A stretch of 64,000 nucleotides of DNA. Origin: Catelliglobosispora koreensis DSM 44566. Its GTDB lineage: Bacteria; Actinomycetota; Actinomycetes; Mycobacteriales; Micromonosporaceae. Position numbers and translations under genes: made by a program. Where the stretch lies: the NCBI RefSeq assembly GCF_000379685.1, contig NZ_KB903249.1, positions 1,071,911 through 1,135,910 of the forward strand, read 5' to 3'. This document shows, piece after piece, positions 48,527-57,157 of the stretch; positions within the stretch are counted from its first letter, which is position 1; each line of letters begins with the position of its first letter. The notes under the pieces are model-generated. The model saw only the letters and a list, made by a program, of their open reading frames with translations, ran no database searches and had not been told where the DNA came from.

Positions 48527-49012
48527 ATGGTGACCAATCCTAATCCTAATCCTGTCTTTGACGCCCTGGCTGGGGCCGAGGTCAGCTATCGCGTGATCCG
48601 TTACGGCTCGGTGCGCAGCGCCTCTGAAGCCGCGAAGGCACGTGGTGTCGAGGTCGCCGATGTGGTGAAGACGATCGTGACCCGCAGGGGCGACAACGAC
48701 TATGTGTTCGTCCTCATCCCAGGTGACCGGACGATTTCGTGGCCGAAACTGCGCAAAGTGCTTGGGGTGAACCGGCTTTCGATGCCTGACGCGGCTACCG
48801 CGAAGGAGGTCACCGGCTATGAGCGCGGGACCATCACGCCGTTCGGGTCGGTGCACCCGTGGCCAGTGATCGCCGATGAGCGCATCGAGGGCAGGCAGAT
48901 CACCCTCGGCGCCGGTGAACATGGCATGGCTATAGCGGTTGACGCCGACGCGGCACTCAAAGCTCTAAACGCGACCCTGGCTGACGTGACCGAGCCGGAG
49001 TCAGCTGAGTAA
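48527..49012 (+). CDS. ybaK: YbaK/EbsC-type aminoacyl-tRNA deacylase
   Basis: A 161-residue protein of the Cys-tRNA(Pro)/Ala-tRNA(Pro) deacylase family, which hydrolyses mischarged tRNAs. The core has VVKTIVTRRGDNDYVFVLIP with the conserved catalytic-site lysine, LRKVLGVNRLSMPDAATAKE and the GYERGTITPFG loop, ending with ITLGAGEHGMAIAVDAD. The ATG at 48527 or the GTG at 48530 is the start. The preceding AAGGTGAG spans the IS/host junction, so the present ribosome-binding site is partly element-derived. One base separates the TnpB stop from its ATG. Confidence 0.88.
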   Translation: MVTNPNPNPVFDALAGAEVSYRVIRYGSVRSASEAAKARGVEVADVVKTIVTRRGDNDYVFVLIPGDRTISWPKLRKVLGVNRLSMPDAATAKEVTGYERGTITPFGSVHPWPVIADERIEGRQITLGAGEHGMAIAVDADAALKALNATLADVTEPESAE

Positions 49013-49345
49013 CTTCGCCTTGGCGGCGGCGAACTCGGCATCGGTCAGGATGCCTGATTCCTTAAGCTTTGCCAGCTTTTGCAGCTCACCGGTGAGGTCG
49101 AGCGCGGGTGCCGCGGGCACCGGGGCCGGTGGTGGGTCGGCGGCCGCCGCGAACTGCTGTTGCTGCGCGGTGTGGTGCTGTTCGGCCGCGGCCTGCTGGG
49201 CAGCGGCCGCTTCCTCCTGCTTGCGTTGCTGGCGGCCGGAAATGGCGTTTGAGGTGGCGGTCGCCGTCCCGGCGATGACGGCGGTTCTGGCGACGGTGCC
49301 CAGCAGACCTGGGCCACGGCGCACGACAACTGGCCTTCGCAGCAT
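49001..49345 (-). CDS. SHOCT domain protein
   Basis: A 114-residue protein from the ATG at 49345, preceded by GGGAG. The N-terminus (LRRPVVVRRGPGLLGTVART) is basic and contains one weak hydrophobic stretch. The middle is an Ala/Gln-rich low-complexity region with coiled-coil character (QQRKQEEAAAAQQAAAEQ). The C-terminus is a SHOCT motif: LQKLAKLKESGILTDAEFAA followed by AKAKLLS. SHOCT domains are short oligomerisation elements found at protein ends. It lies 2 bp after the DUF6325 gene, and the two are probably one operon. The 3' end overlaps that of YbaK by 12 bp. Confidence 0.85.
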   Translation of the reverse strand: MLRRPVVVRRGPGLLGTVARTAVIAGTATATSNAISGRQQRKQEEAAAAQQAAAEQHHTAQQQQFAAAADPPPAPVPAAPALDLTGELQKLAKLKESGILTDAEFAAAKAKLLS

Positions 49346-49347
49346 GA

Positions 49348-49773
49348 TTATCTCCCTGCCAATGCTTCGACAGCTTCCACGACCGGGGCTGGGATCCGTT
49401 CCACCAGAACGATTTCGCCGCCCGCGGTCAGCACGGTGTCCCTGATGTCGCGCATCCACGCGTGTTCAAACAGGACGATCATGGCGGTCGCCCCGGGTGA
49501 CAATCCTTCGGCCACGGCCGCAACGTCCTGCGGTGAGATCAGCCCATCGATCGCCTGTGCCGCGACGTCGAGCGCCTCGAACTCGCCGTCACCGTCACGG
49601 TCCGCGAGCTCGAACGAATCGACCGTCCCGTCTTCTGCTTTCGAGACGAAGAGCATGTCGATCAGCTGGATCGTCTTGTTGGCGACGAGACGGTCCAGCT
49701 CAGGTCCCAGGATCCGGCCAGGAACCCGGTCCGGAAACTCGATCACGACGAATTCAAGTGGGCCACGGCTCAT
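49348..49773 (-). CDS. DUF6325 family protein
   Basis: A 141-residue soluble protein from the ATG at 49773. It starts RGPLEFVVIEFPDRVPGRI and contains LVANKTIQLIDMLFVSKAED, an acidic stretch (ELADRDGDGEFEALDVAA) and TAMIVLFEHAWMRDIRDTV, which I recognise as the DUF6325/DUF1269-like pattern of a ferredoxin-like fold. Its function is unknown; relatives are often stress-associated and adjacent to SHOCT proteins, as here. It diverges from the GAP-family gene, with 61 bp between the starts. Confidence 0.8.
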   Translation of the reverse strand: MSRGPLEFVVIEFPDRVPGRILGPELDRLVANKTIQLIDMLFVSKAEDGTVDSFELADRDGDGEFEALDVAAQAIDGLISPQDVAAVAEGLSPGATAMIVLFEHAWMRDIRDTVLTAGGEIVLVERIPAPVVEAVEALAGR

Positions 49774-49834
49774 ATAGCCGACGATAACCGCTTATATGGG
49801 GGCACGCCGCTGGAACCTCCCATATCGTCAGTAC

Positions 49835-50503
49835 ATGGGTGTGGGCTCGGTCTTAGGCGATCTGTTGCCGCTTGCCCTGGGGGTGGCGGTCAGCCCAGTA
49901 CCCGTCATCGCTGTCATTCTCATGCTCTTTGGCCCTAAAGCTGGCAGCACGAGCTTCGGTTTCCTCGGCGGCTGGGTCGCCGGAATCGTGCTCGCGGTAA
50001 CGGCTTTCGCGCTCATCGCCGGCACGGCTGGCATGGGCACCAGTGCCGAACCGTCGGCGATGGCGAGCTGGTTCAAACTCCTGCTCGGGGTGCTTCTGCT
50101 CTATCTGGCCTGGCAGCAGTGGCGTTCACGTGACGAGCCGGTGCTGCCGAAGTGGATGTCCGCCATCGACACCATGACCCTAGGTAAGGGTGCTGGCCTG
50201 GGTTTCCTGCTCTCGGCGGTCAACCCGAAGAACCTCGCGATGTGCGCCGCCGCGGGCACGATCATCGGTGCAGGCGGGCTTTCCGGCGGGCAAAACGTCC
50301 TCACAGTCGCGATCTTCACCGTGCTCGCCGCCTTGACGGTCGCCGTGCCCGTCATCGGTTACGCCGTGGCCCAAGACAAGATGCGCGGTCCGCTTGACCG
50401 GCTCAAGGGCTGGCTTGAGGCCAACAACGCCACGGTGATGGCCATGCTGCTGCTCTTTTTGGGAGTTGTGTTGCTAGGCAAGGGATTCGGTGGCCTCGTT
50501 TAG
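49835..50503 (+). CDS. GAP family (LysE-like) membrane protein
   Basis: A 222-residue membrane protein with six helices from the ATG at 49835 (MGVGSVLGDLLPLALGVAVS). The SPVPVIAVILMLFGPKAGST motif in the first helix pair and LSAVNPKNLAMCAAAGTIIG in the fourth are typical of the GAP family, related to LysE exporters; mycobacterial members help move glycolipids across the envelope. The cargo here is unknown. It overlaps the next gene by 14 bp, so the two are translationally coupled. Confidence 0.82.
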   Translation: MGVGSVLGDLLPLALGVAVSPVPVIAVILMLFGPKAGSTSFGFLGGWVAGIVLAVTAFALIAGTAGMGTSAEPSAMASWFKLLLGVLLLYLAWQQWRSRDEPVLPKWMSAIDTMTLGKGAGLGFLLSAVNPKNLAMCAAAGTIIGAGGLSGGQNVLTVAIFTVLAALTVAVPVIGYAVAQDKMRGPLDRLKGWLEANNATVMAMLLLFLGVVLLGKGFGGLV

Positions 50504-51506
50504 AGCCGTCAGGGACGTCTCGCCGTTGCGCCTCGGCCTCGGGATGGGCCTGGGGCTGCTCATCGTTGGCGTGATCGCGATCGCCTCCTGGCACATCCGC
50601 ACCGTGCTCATCGTCATCTTCCTGGCCGGCTTCCTGGCGACAGGGCTCAACCAGGTCGTCGGTTTCCTTGTCCGCAAAGGGATGACCCGCCGCTGGGCGA
50701 TCACGGCCATCATCGGCGCCGGTCTGCTGCTGCTATGCGGTTTGCTGGCCGTCATCGTGCCAACCCTCGCCGAACAAGCCACCGCTTTCGTGGACGCGAT
50801 CCCGGCCGTGGCGCAGGAACTAGCGCAGCTGCCGTTCCTCGCCGACAGTAAGCTCACCGATCTCATCACACCGGCGCACCTGTCGACGCTCGTAAGCGGC
50901 GTGCTCGGCGGAGCGGCCAGTGCCGCGTTCTTCGTGGCCATGGCGGTCACCGCGACGCTGCTGTCGCTGTTCATACTCGGCGCCTACGAACCGCTGCAGA
51001 CCGGCACCTACCGGCTGCTCCCTGCTTCGCAGCGCGGCCGGGCCCGGCTAATCGGCGACGACATCCTCGGCAAAGTGGGCGGCTACCTCGTTGGCGCGGT
51101 GAGCATCGCCGTCATCGCCGGCACCACTTCGCTGATCTTCATGCTCATCGCCGGGATTCCCTATGCCCTGCTGCTCGCGCTCATCGTGATGGTGCTCGAC
51201 CTCATCCCGCAGATCGGCGCCACCATCGCGGCGATCGTGGTGGTCGCGGTCGCACTAACCGAGTCTCTGACGCTGGCGATCGTCGCGACGATATTTTTCA
51301 TCGTCTATCAGCAAATCGAGAACTGGGTCAATCATCCCCGCGTCATGCAGCACGCCCTGAAGATCTCAAACTTGGCCGCGCTGATCGTGGTCATGATCGG
51401 GGCCGCGCTGTTCGGCGTGCTCGGGGCGATCATCGCCCTGCCGGCCTACGCCTCAGCGCAGCTGCTCGTGCGGGAGTTCTACCTCAAGCCACGGGAAGTG
51501 AGCTGA
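50490..51506 (+). CDS. AI-2E family transporter
   Basis: A 338-residue membrane protein from the GTG at 50490. Typical features are the early LAGFLATGLNQVVGFLVRKG, the long central soluble segment AEQATAFVDAIPAVAQELAQ, the helix-rich end YALLLALIVMVLDLIPQIGA and the family motif QQIENWVNHPRVM. The family is named after an AI-2 exporter, but many members are Na+/H+ antiporters or of unknown cargo. It is coupled to the GAP gene upstream. Its 3' end overlaps the small minus-strand gene by 23 bp. Confidence 0.88.
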   Translation: MASFRAVRDVSPLRLGLGMGLGLLIVGVIAIASWHIRTVLIVIFLAGFLATGLNQVVGFLVRKGMTRRWAITAIIGAGLLLLCGLLAVIVPTLAEQATAFVDAIPAVAQELAQLPFLADSKLTDLITPAHLSTLVSGVLGGAASAAFFVAMAVTATLLSLFILGAYEPLQTGTYRLLPASQRGRARLIGDDILGKVGGYLVGAVSIAVIAGTTSLIFMLIAGIPYALLLALIVMVLDLIPQIGATIAAIVVVAVALTESLTLAIVATIFFIVYQQIENWVNHPRVMQHALKISNLAALIVVMIGAALFGVLGAIIALPAYASAQLLVREFYLKPREVS

Positions 51507-51693
51507 CCACGTCAAGGAACGCCCGCATCTGCTGCTTGGCGACGGGGTCGCCCGGCGGGTGCATCAGCACCTGAACGCGCACCTGATCTCCGTCAAGCAC
51601 AGCCGTGATGCGCAGGCGATCATAAGTTTCCTCGGCCTCGGCGGCTAGGGCCGCGACCGAAGCCAGGTTCGTGACCGTGGCCGGCCAGTGCAT
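51484..51693 (-). CDS. Small hypothetical protein
   Basis: A 69-residue soluble protein. The ATG at 51693 has TAGGAG 7 nt upstream; an ATG at 51699 is too close to that site. The protein reads MHWPATVTNLASVAALAAEA, then TYDRLRITAVLDGDQVRVQV and a C-terminal helix, resembling a small alpha/beta fold. I know no family. It diverges from the following plus-strand gene, with 54 bp between starts. Confidence 0.55.
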   Translation of the reverse strand: MHWPATVTNLASVAALAAEAEETYDRLRITAVLDGDQVRVQVLMHPPGDPVAKQQMRAFLDVVSSLPVA

Positions 51694-51747
51694 GGTCATT
51701 CTCCTATTGAGCCATCTTTGACGCGAGAAAAATGGAAAAGTGGGCTT

Positions 51748-52311
51748 ATGACCAGCAATGGAGAACGGCCGCCGGCGCGTCGTCTGCTTCTGGGTGCCGC
51801 GGTCTTGGCAGGCGAAAAACTGCACCTGACCGAAGGCCCGCCCTCGCGCCCGATGGCCCTGCTGGTCGGGCTGGCGGCGCGCGGACGTGAGATAGCCGCC
51901 CAAGCGGTCACCCGCGCGGCCAAAGCGATGCCCCGGGCGCCGCAATTCGTGCGGGGGTTCCTCGACGAGACGGGACGCAAAGGGGCACGGACTATCCATA
52001 TTGGACGGCACGACGCCGCCGTGTGGCTCAAGACAAGCATGGACGACGGCCTCGCCTGGGCGGAACGGTCCGTCATCCCCAAGGTTATCGACGACATGAC
52101 GCCCAAACTCATGAGCACGATCCGGCAAACCATTCTGCCGCAAGTCATTGACGACCTGGCCAAGGACGACCGGATCCGGTCGATGATCTCAGAACAGAGC
52201 CAGGGCATGGTTTCCGACGCGACCGGCGAGTTGCGCGAATCGTCGGCCAAGGCCGATGACCGCGTCGAGTCGGCTTTCCGCCGGGTTTTCAACCTCACGC
52301 CAGGCGGCTAA
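51748..52311 (+). CDS. Hypothetical protein with helical core
   Basis: A 187-residue protein from the ATG at 51748. It begins with a basic segment and RRLLLGAAVLAGEKLHLTEG, then PMALLVGLAARGREIAAQAV, and has a long helical C-terminus (LMSTIRQTILPQVIDDLAKD). No signal peptide or clear membrane segment is seen, although the early hydrophobic part could associate with a membrane. I do not recognise it. It abuts the RDD gene (stop at 52309-52311, next start at 52312), so both are in one operon with the sigma-factor gene beyond. Confidence 0.6.
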   Translation: MTSNGERPPARRLLLGAAVLAGEKLHLTEGPPSRPMALLVGLAARGREIAAQAVTRAAKAMPRAPQFVRGFLDETGRKGARTIHIGRHDAAVWLKTSMDDGLAWAERSVIPKVIDDMTPKLMSTIRQTILPQVIDDLAKDDRIRSMISEQSQGMVSDATGELRESSAKADDRVESAFRRVFNLTPGG

Positions 52312-52749
52312 GTGTCCACATCGGACAATGCCGGGATCGTGACCCGTTTGGCCGCTCTCGTCATCGACGCCACCTTGATGGCCCTCCTCGTCCCCGTCGT
52401 CGCGACCGGGCCGGTGACACTCTGGACCTCGCTGGAAGGCTCAGCGCCGGGATGGCTGAAAACCTTGTCCCAGCTGACCGCCGCCGTCGTGCCGGTTGTC
52501 TACTTCACCATGTGCTGGTGGGGGACCGGGCAGACGCTTGGCGGGCTCCTGTTCGGCACCGTCGTGCGGCGCCCTGACGGCGCGCACGTCAGCCTGCCCC
52601 GTGCCCTCGCCCGCGCCTTCTTCGGCCTGCTGATCCCGCTCGTCTGGCTTATCGGGATGGTGACTGTGCTTTGGGACGGCCAGCGGCGCGCCTTGCACGA
52701 CCGGGTATTCGGCACCGTGGTGCGCCGCAAGCTGCGCCCGGTCCACTAG
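52312..52749 (+). CDS. RDD family membrane protein
   Basis: A 145-residue membrane protein from the GTG at 52312, directly after the previous stop. The RDD pattern is visible: GIVTRLAALVIDATLMALLV (Arg and Asp in helix 1), QTLGGLLFGTVVRRPDG after helix 2, and the C-terminal QRRALHDRVFGTVV, where the HD pair is conserved. Three helices are predicted. The function is poorly defined; some members are ion antiporters. It is the middle gene of a probable operon ending in the sigma factor. Confidence 0.85.
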   Translation: MSTSDNAGIVTRLAALVIDATLMALLVPVVATGPVTLWTSLEGSAPGWLKTLSQLTAAVVPVVYFTMCWWGTGQTLGGLLFGTVVRRPDGAHVSLPRALARAFFGLLIPLVWLIGMVTVLWDGQRRALHDRVFGTVVRRKLRPVH

Positions 52750-52758
52750 CCTTGGCCT

Positions 52759-53946
52759 GTGCTGGCAGACGTCTGGGCCGCTGAGCGAGCCAACATGCTC
52801 GCGACGCTGGTGCGCCGCCTGGGCGATCTGGACCTGGCCGAGGAGGCCCTCGCCGAAGCCGCCGCAAGGGCTTTAGAGATTTGGCCCACCGAGGGGGTAC
52901 CAAGTAAGCCCGCCGGATGGCTCATCACCACCGCCTGGCACCGGGCGCTGGACCGCCTGCGGCGTGAGCAAACCGGCCAGGCCAAGCTCGCCCTCCTCGC
53001 CAACACTCCGCCGTCGGAAAGCGAAGACGACCGGCTTGCCCTCATCTTCGGCTGCTGCCACCCGTCCCTGGCCGAGCCGGTGCAAGTGGCGCTGACCCTC
53101 AACGCGGTCTGTGGCCTGACGAGTCAAGAGATCGCGCTGGCTTTCCTCATGCCGCCCGCCTCGATGGCCCAGCGGCTGGTCCGGGCCAAGGCACAGCTCA
53201 AGAAAGACAACGTGCGGTTCACGATGCCGGAGCCGGAGGACTATCCGCAGCGGCTGCCCGCCGTGCTGTCGGTCATCTACCTTGTTTTCAACGAGGGTTA
53301 CCTGGCTAGCTCCAAAACCCAGCCACAGCGCCGGGAACTGGCGCGCGAAGCCCTTGACCTGTCCCGTGAGCTCGCGCGCCTGATGCCGGGCGAGCCTGAG
53401 GTCGCCGGGCTCACCGCGCTGATCGAGTTGCAGGAAGCCCGTGCCGTGACCCGTTTCGATGACGAGGAACAGTTGGTATTGCTGGAAAATCAGGACCGCG
53501 GCCTGTGGGACGCGGCCCTCATCCGGTCGGCTACGGCACGTCTTGACCGTGCTATGGCGCGCCGCCGTCCCGGGCCGTTTCAGCTTCAGGCCGCGATCGC
53601 GGCCCTGCATGCGGGCGCACCGTCCACGGCGGACACTGACTGGCTGCAAATCCACATGCTCTACTCGGCGCTGCACGAACAGACCGGCAATCCGGTGGCT
53701 CTCCTGAATCGGGCGGTGGCGACCCGTTATCTATGGGGGCCGGAGCGTGCGCTGTCCGATGTGGACGCTCTCACTGAGCGCCTCGGCTCTTACCGTCTCT
53801 TCCACGCCACCCGTGGCGAGATGCTGCAAGCTCTCGGGCGGGCCGAGGATGCGCGGGCGGCCTGGCAACGCGCGCTCGACCTGGCGACCAACCCGGCCGA
53901 GCGCGCGTTCATCGCCTCACGGCTGGCTACGGCATCTCGACAATAG
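52759..53946 (+). CDS. ECF42-type RNA polymerase sigma factor with C-terminal TPR-like extension
   Basis: A 395-residue sigma factor from the GTG at 52759. Region 2 covers about residues 10-75 (LGDLDLAEEALAEAAARALE, GWLITTAWHRALDRLRRE). Region 4 is NAVCGLTSQEIALAFLMPPA followed by MAQRLVRAKAQLKK. The long C-terminal part (about 180-395), with LPAVLSVIYLVFNEGYLASS and repeated helical pairs, is the ECF42 hallmark and replaces an anti-sigma factor as regulator. ECF42 genes sit beside YCII/DGPF genes, as here. The first 2.1 segment is shorter than usual. It probably directs transcription of the neighbouring YCII gene. Confidence 0.9.
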   Translation: MLADVWAAERANMLATLVRRLGDLDLAEEALAEAAARALEIWPTEGVPSKPAGWLITTAWHRALDRLRREQTGQAKLALLANTPPSESEDDRLALIFGCCHPSLAEPVQVALTLNAVCGLTSQEIALAFLMPPASMAQRLVRAKAQLKKDNVRFTMPEPEDYPQRLPAVLSVIYLVFNEGYLASSKTQPQRRELAREALDLSRELARLMPGEPEVAGLTALIELQEARAVTRFDDEEQLVLLENQDRGLWDAALIRSATARLDRAMARRRPGPFQLQAAIAALHAGAPSTADTDWLQIHMLYSALHEQTGNPVALLNRAVATRYLWGPERALSDVDALTERLGSYRLFHATRGEMLQALGRAEDARAAWQRALDLATNPAERAFIASRLATASRQ

Positions 53947-54283
53947 GGCGGACCTCGATCGAGCCGCCGTAGTGCAGTGTCGGCCACTCCGATGCGATGG
54001 CCACCGCCTCGTCAAGGTCGACCGCGTCCAGGACCATATATCCGCCGACGACTTCCTTGGTGTCCGTGAACGGGCCGTCGGTCACCACCGGGGCGGTGCC
54101 GTTGTGCCGGATGGTGCGGGCCGTGCGGGGATGGTCGAGCTGGTTTCCCTGGTCGGCCCACTTGCCGCGTTCGCGCCACTTCTCGACGTAGGCGTAGATC
54201 GCTTCGTAGTCCTGTTTTACCTGCTCCTCGGGTATGGCGTCCCACTGATCCGGGTCATCGTTGATCAACATCACGTACTTCAT
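53927..54283 (-). CDS. YCII/DGPF-domain protein linked to the ECF42 sigma factor
   Basis: A 118-residue protein from the ATG at 54283, preceded by a near-perfect AAAGGAGGT. It starts MKYVMLINDDPDQWDAIPEE and contains VVTDGPFTDTKEVVGGYMVL, the DGPF signature, and EAVAIASEWPTLHYGGSIEV. YCII-like proteins have a ferredoxin-like fold with a His-Asp pair; their substrates are unknown. It converges on the sigma-factor gene with a 20-bp 3' overlap. Genes of this type are the usual targets of ECF42 sigma factors. Confidence 0.88.
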   Translation of the reverse strand: MKYVMLINDDPDQWDAIPEEQVKQDYEAIYAYVEKWRERGKWADQGNQLDHPRTARTIRHNGTAPVVTDGPFTDTKEVVGGYMVLDAVDLDEAVAIASEWPTLHYGGSIEVRPIVEMP

Positions 54284-54430
54284 GACGTACCTCCTTTCAC
54301 CATGCTGACGAATGTGGGCACCTGGATTTCGACAGACTCTTGCTGATGCTCGTACATGCAAATACGATGCCCTGAAGTTTCAGAATTGTGCACTCGCTCG
54401 CAGACTTTGATAAAAAGAGGGCGGTCTATT

Positions 54431-57157
54431 ATGCGCAAAATCCTGCTCATACTCGCCGTAGTGCTCGGAACGCTAAGCGTTCCGGCCGCGGCACAAGCGG
54501 CAACGGTTGGCAACGTAACCGGGTTCAGCCAAAACGGAAACACCTACACCATCACCGCTGGTACTGCTCAGGTCCGGGTCATCTGGTCCAAAGCAGACAT
54601 CTTCCGGATCTGGCTCGCGCCCACGGGATCTTTCACTGATCCGGCCGGCGCGGACATCGCGATCAACCAGAATTTCGGCACGGTCAGCACGACGTGGTCC
54701 GACGCTGGCACCTACTACCGCATCAACTCCAGCGCGGCCGTGCTGCGGGTTTACAAGACCCCGTTGACGTTCCGGCTCTACAAGACCGACAACACCACGC
54801 TTGTCTGGCAGGAGTCCACGGGACTGACCTGGACCGGATCGCAGGCCAGCCAGAGTCTGACGCGAGGAGCCACCGAACAGTTCTACGGCACCGGTCTGCG
54901 CTTGGGAGACTGGGCGCTGCGCGACAAGTCCGTGCCGATCAAAGTGGACAACGGATGGCGCGAGAACAACAACGCCAGCCCAGCACCGTTCTACATGAGC
55001 ACCAACGGCTACGGGGTCGTGCGCAACACGTGGGCACAGGGGCAGTACAACTTCCTCAGCCCCGTCAGCACCACGCACAACGAGAACCGGTTTGACGCCT
55101 TCTACTTCGTTGGCGGCTCGCTCAAGGACGTGCTCAACCGCTACACCGATGTAACGGGCAAGCCGTTCCTGGCGCCGATGTGGGGCTTCGAGCTCGGCAA
55201 CGCCGACTGTTTCAACGCCTCCAACCCGGATTACCAAGGCGACCACAACCGGGCACGGCACCAGATCACGCCCGATGTCGTGGGCTACGCGACGGATGCC
55301 CGTAACGCCAACATGCCCAGTGGCTGGTTCCTGCCCAACGACGGTTATGGCTGTGGCTACACGAGCCTTCCGCAAACGGTCACCGACCTGAAGGCCAAGG
55401 GCTTCCAAACAGGACTGTGGACCAGCACCGGCCTGGCGAATATCAACTGGGAAGTCGGCACCGCCGGAACCCGCGGCGTCAAGACTGACGTGGCGTGGAT
55501 CGGTGGCGGCTACAAGACCGCCTTCCAAGGGGTTCAGCAAGCCGTCAACGGCATCGAGAACAACTCCAACGCACGCCGTTTCGTGTGGACAGTGGACGGC
55601 TGGGCCGGTACCCAGAGAAACGCTGTCGTGTGGACCGGCGACACCTATGGCACGTGGGCCGACATGAGATGGCACGTTCCCGCCATCACCGGTGCCGGCC
55701 TGAGCGCCCACAACTACGCGGCCGGTGACGTTGACGGCATCTTCTCGGGCAGCCCGAAGACCTATGCCCGTGACTTGCAGTGGAAGGCGTTCACACCAGC
55801 CTTCATGACGATGTCGGGCTGGGGCGCCACCAACCCGAGTTCGGGTTACAACGACAAGCAGCCGTGGCGGTTCAGCGAGCCATACCTGTCCATCAACCGC
55901 AAGTACCTTCAGCTCAAGATGCGGCTGATGCCCTACCTGTACACGATGAGCCGCAACGCTCACGAGACTGGCGTGCCCTCGACCCGCGCGATGGTGCTGG
56001 AATTCCCGAATGACCCCGTGGCGCAAGGGAACCAGACCAGCGGTCAGTTCATGGCCGGCGACGCGTTCCTTGTCGCACCGGTCGTCAGCGACACCTCGGT
56101 CCGCGACGGGATCTATCTGCCCGCCGGGACGTGGACCGACTACTGGACGGGCACGGTATACCAGGGTCCGGGGACACTGAACGGCTACAACGCTCCTCTG
56201 GACACGTTGCCGCTGTTCGTCAAGGGTGGCTCGATCGTGCCGATGTGGCCACAGATGAACTACACCGGCGAAAAGCCTTACACGCCCATCACCTTGGACA
56301 TCTACCCGCGCGGCAACTCCAGCTTCACCCTCTATGAGGACGACGGCATCACGCGGCAATTCCAAACCGGATCGTTCGCCAAGCAGCAAATCGACGTGAC
56401 CGCGCCAACCTCAGGCACGGGCAACGTGACGATCAATGTTGGTGCCAGCAACGGTTCCTTCACCGGCAAGCAAACCTCACGCGGCTATGAACTGACCGTG
56501 CACGGTGGCATGCCGACCTCGGTGACGGATGGCGCGACGACGCTGACCAAGCACACCACCCAGGCGGCCTATGACTCAGCCTCGACCGGCTGGTTCCACA
56601 GCGCCGGGGTGCTGAAAGTCAAGACCGGCTCCAAGGCGACCAATGGCGCGTTCAGCATTACCGCCAACGGTTTCGCCCTTCCGCCCACCACCCCCATCGG
56701 CGGCGGCAGCGGCGTCCTGCCCAAGGGCGGCTGGTCTCTCGTGAGCGTTTCCAGCCAGGAGACGACCAACGAGAACGGTGCCGCGACCAACGCCTTCGAC
56801 GGCAGCAGCAGCACCATCTGGCACAGCAAGTGGTCGAGCCCGGCCGGGCAGCTGCCGCACGAGATCGTCATCGACCTCGGCGCGACCTACAACGTCGACA
56901 GCTTCCGTTATCTGCCAAGGCAAGACGGTGGCATCAACGGGCGCGTCGGGCAGTACGAGGTATATCTGAGCACCTCGACCTCGAGCTGGGGCACAGCGGT
57001 AGCCACGGGCACCTTCGCCGACACAGCCACCGAAAAGACGGTGTCGTTCACGTCAAAACAGGCCAGGTATCTGCGCTTTAGAGCATTAACCGAGGCGGGC
57101 AACCGCGGGCCGTGGACATCGTGTGCGGAGGTCACCCTCACCGGGACGCCGGTATGA
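54431..57157 (+). CDS. Secreted GH31 glycoside hydrolase with C-terminal F5/8 (CBM32-like) module
   Basis: A 908-residue secreted enzyme. The ATG at 54431 opens a signal peptide (KILLILAVVLGTLSVPAAAQ, cut near residue 26). An N-terminal beta domain precedes the barrel. The nucleophile is D353 in GVKTDVAWIGGG and the acid/base is D404 in WTGDTYGTWADM; RFVWTVDGWAG precedes it. C-terminal beta domains follow (YLPAGTWTDYWTGTVY), then an F5/8 type C module (about 771-907; GRVGQYEVYLSTSTSSWGTA). GH31 enzymes act on alpha-glucosides, alpha-galactosides or alpha-xylosides; which one is not evident. The stop overlaps the next start as ATGA. The module is about 50% alike to that of the following protein by eye. 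Confidence 0.9.
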   Translation: MRKILLILAVVLGTLSVPAAAQAATVGNVTGFSQNGNTYTITAGTAQVRVIWSKADIFRIWLAPTGSFTDPAGADIAINQNFGTVSTTWSDAGTYYRINSSAAVLRVYKTPLTFRLYKTDNTTLVWQESTGLTWTGSQASQSLTRGATEQFYGTGLRLGDWALRDKSVPIKVDNGWRENNNASPAPFYMSTNGYGVVRNTWAQGQYNFLSPVSTTHNENRFDAFYFVGGSLKDVLNRYTDVTGKPFLAPMWGFELGNADCFNASNPDYQGDHNRARHQITPDVVGYATDARNANMPSGWFLPNDGYGCGYTSLPQTVTDLKAKGFQTGLWTSTGLANINWEVGTAGTRGVKTDVAWIGGGYKTAFQGVQQAVNGIENNSNARRFVWTVDGWAGTQRNAVVWTGDTYGTWADMRWHVPAITGAGLSAHNYAAGDVDGIFSGSPKTYARDLQWKAFTPAFMTMSGWGATNPSSGYNDKQPWRFSEPYLSINRKYLQLKMRLMPYLYTMSRNAHETGVPSTRAMVLEFPNDPVAQGNQTSGQFMAGDAFLVAPVVSDTSVRDGIYLPAGTWTDYWTGTVYQGPGTLNGYNAPLDTLPLFVKGGSIVPMWPQMNYTGEKPYTPITLDIYPRGNSSFTLYEDDGITRQFQTGSFAKQQIDVTAPTSGTGNVTINVGASNGSFTGKQTSRGYELTVHGGMPTSVTDGATTLTKHTTQAAYDSASTGWFHSAGVLKVKTGSKATNGAFSITANGFALPPTTPIGGGSGVLPKGGWSLVSVSSQETTNENGAATNAFDGSSSTIWHSKWSSPAGQLPHEIVIDLGATYNVDSFRYLPRQDGGINGRVGQYEVYLSTSTSSWGTAVATGTFADTATEKTVSFTSKQARYLRFRALTEAGNRGPWTSCAEVTLTGTPV

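Noticed and set aside
49771-49798. CATATA/TATATG inverted repeat between the DUF6325 and GAP genes
   Set aside because: The arms are only 6 bp, overlap a start codon and no related copy is seen; too weak to call an operator.
54473-56389. Open frame of about 638 codons on the minus strand opposite the GH31 gene
   Set aside because: It is a shadow of third-position GC bias; its translation has no recognisable domain and lies fully antisense to a well-supported secreted hydrolase.
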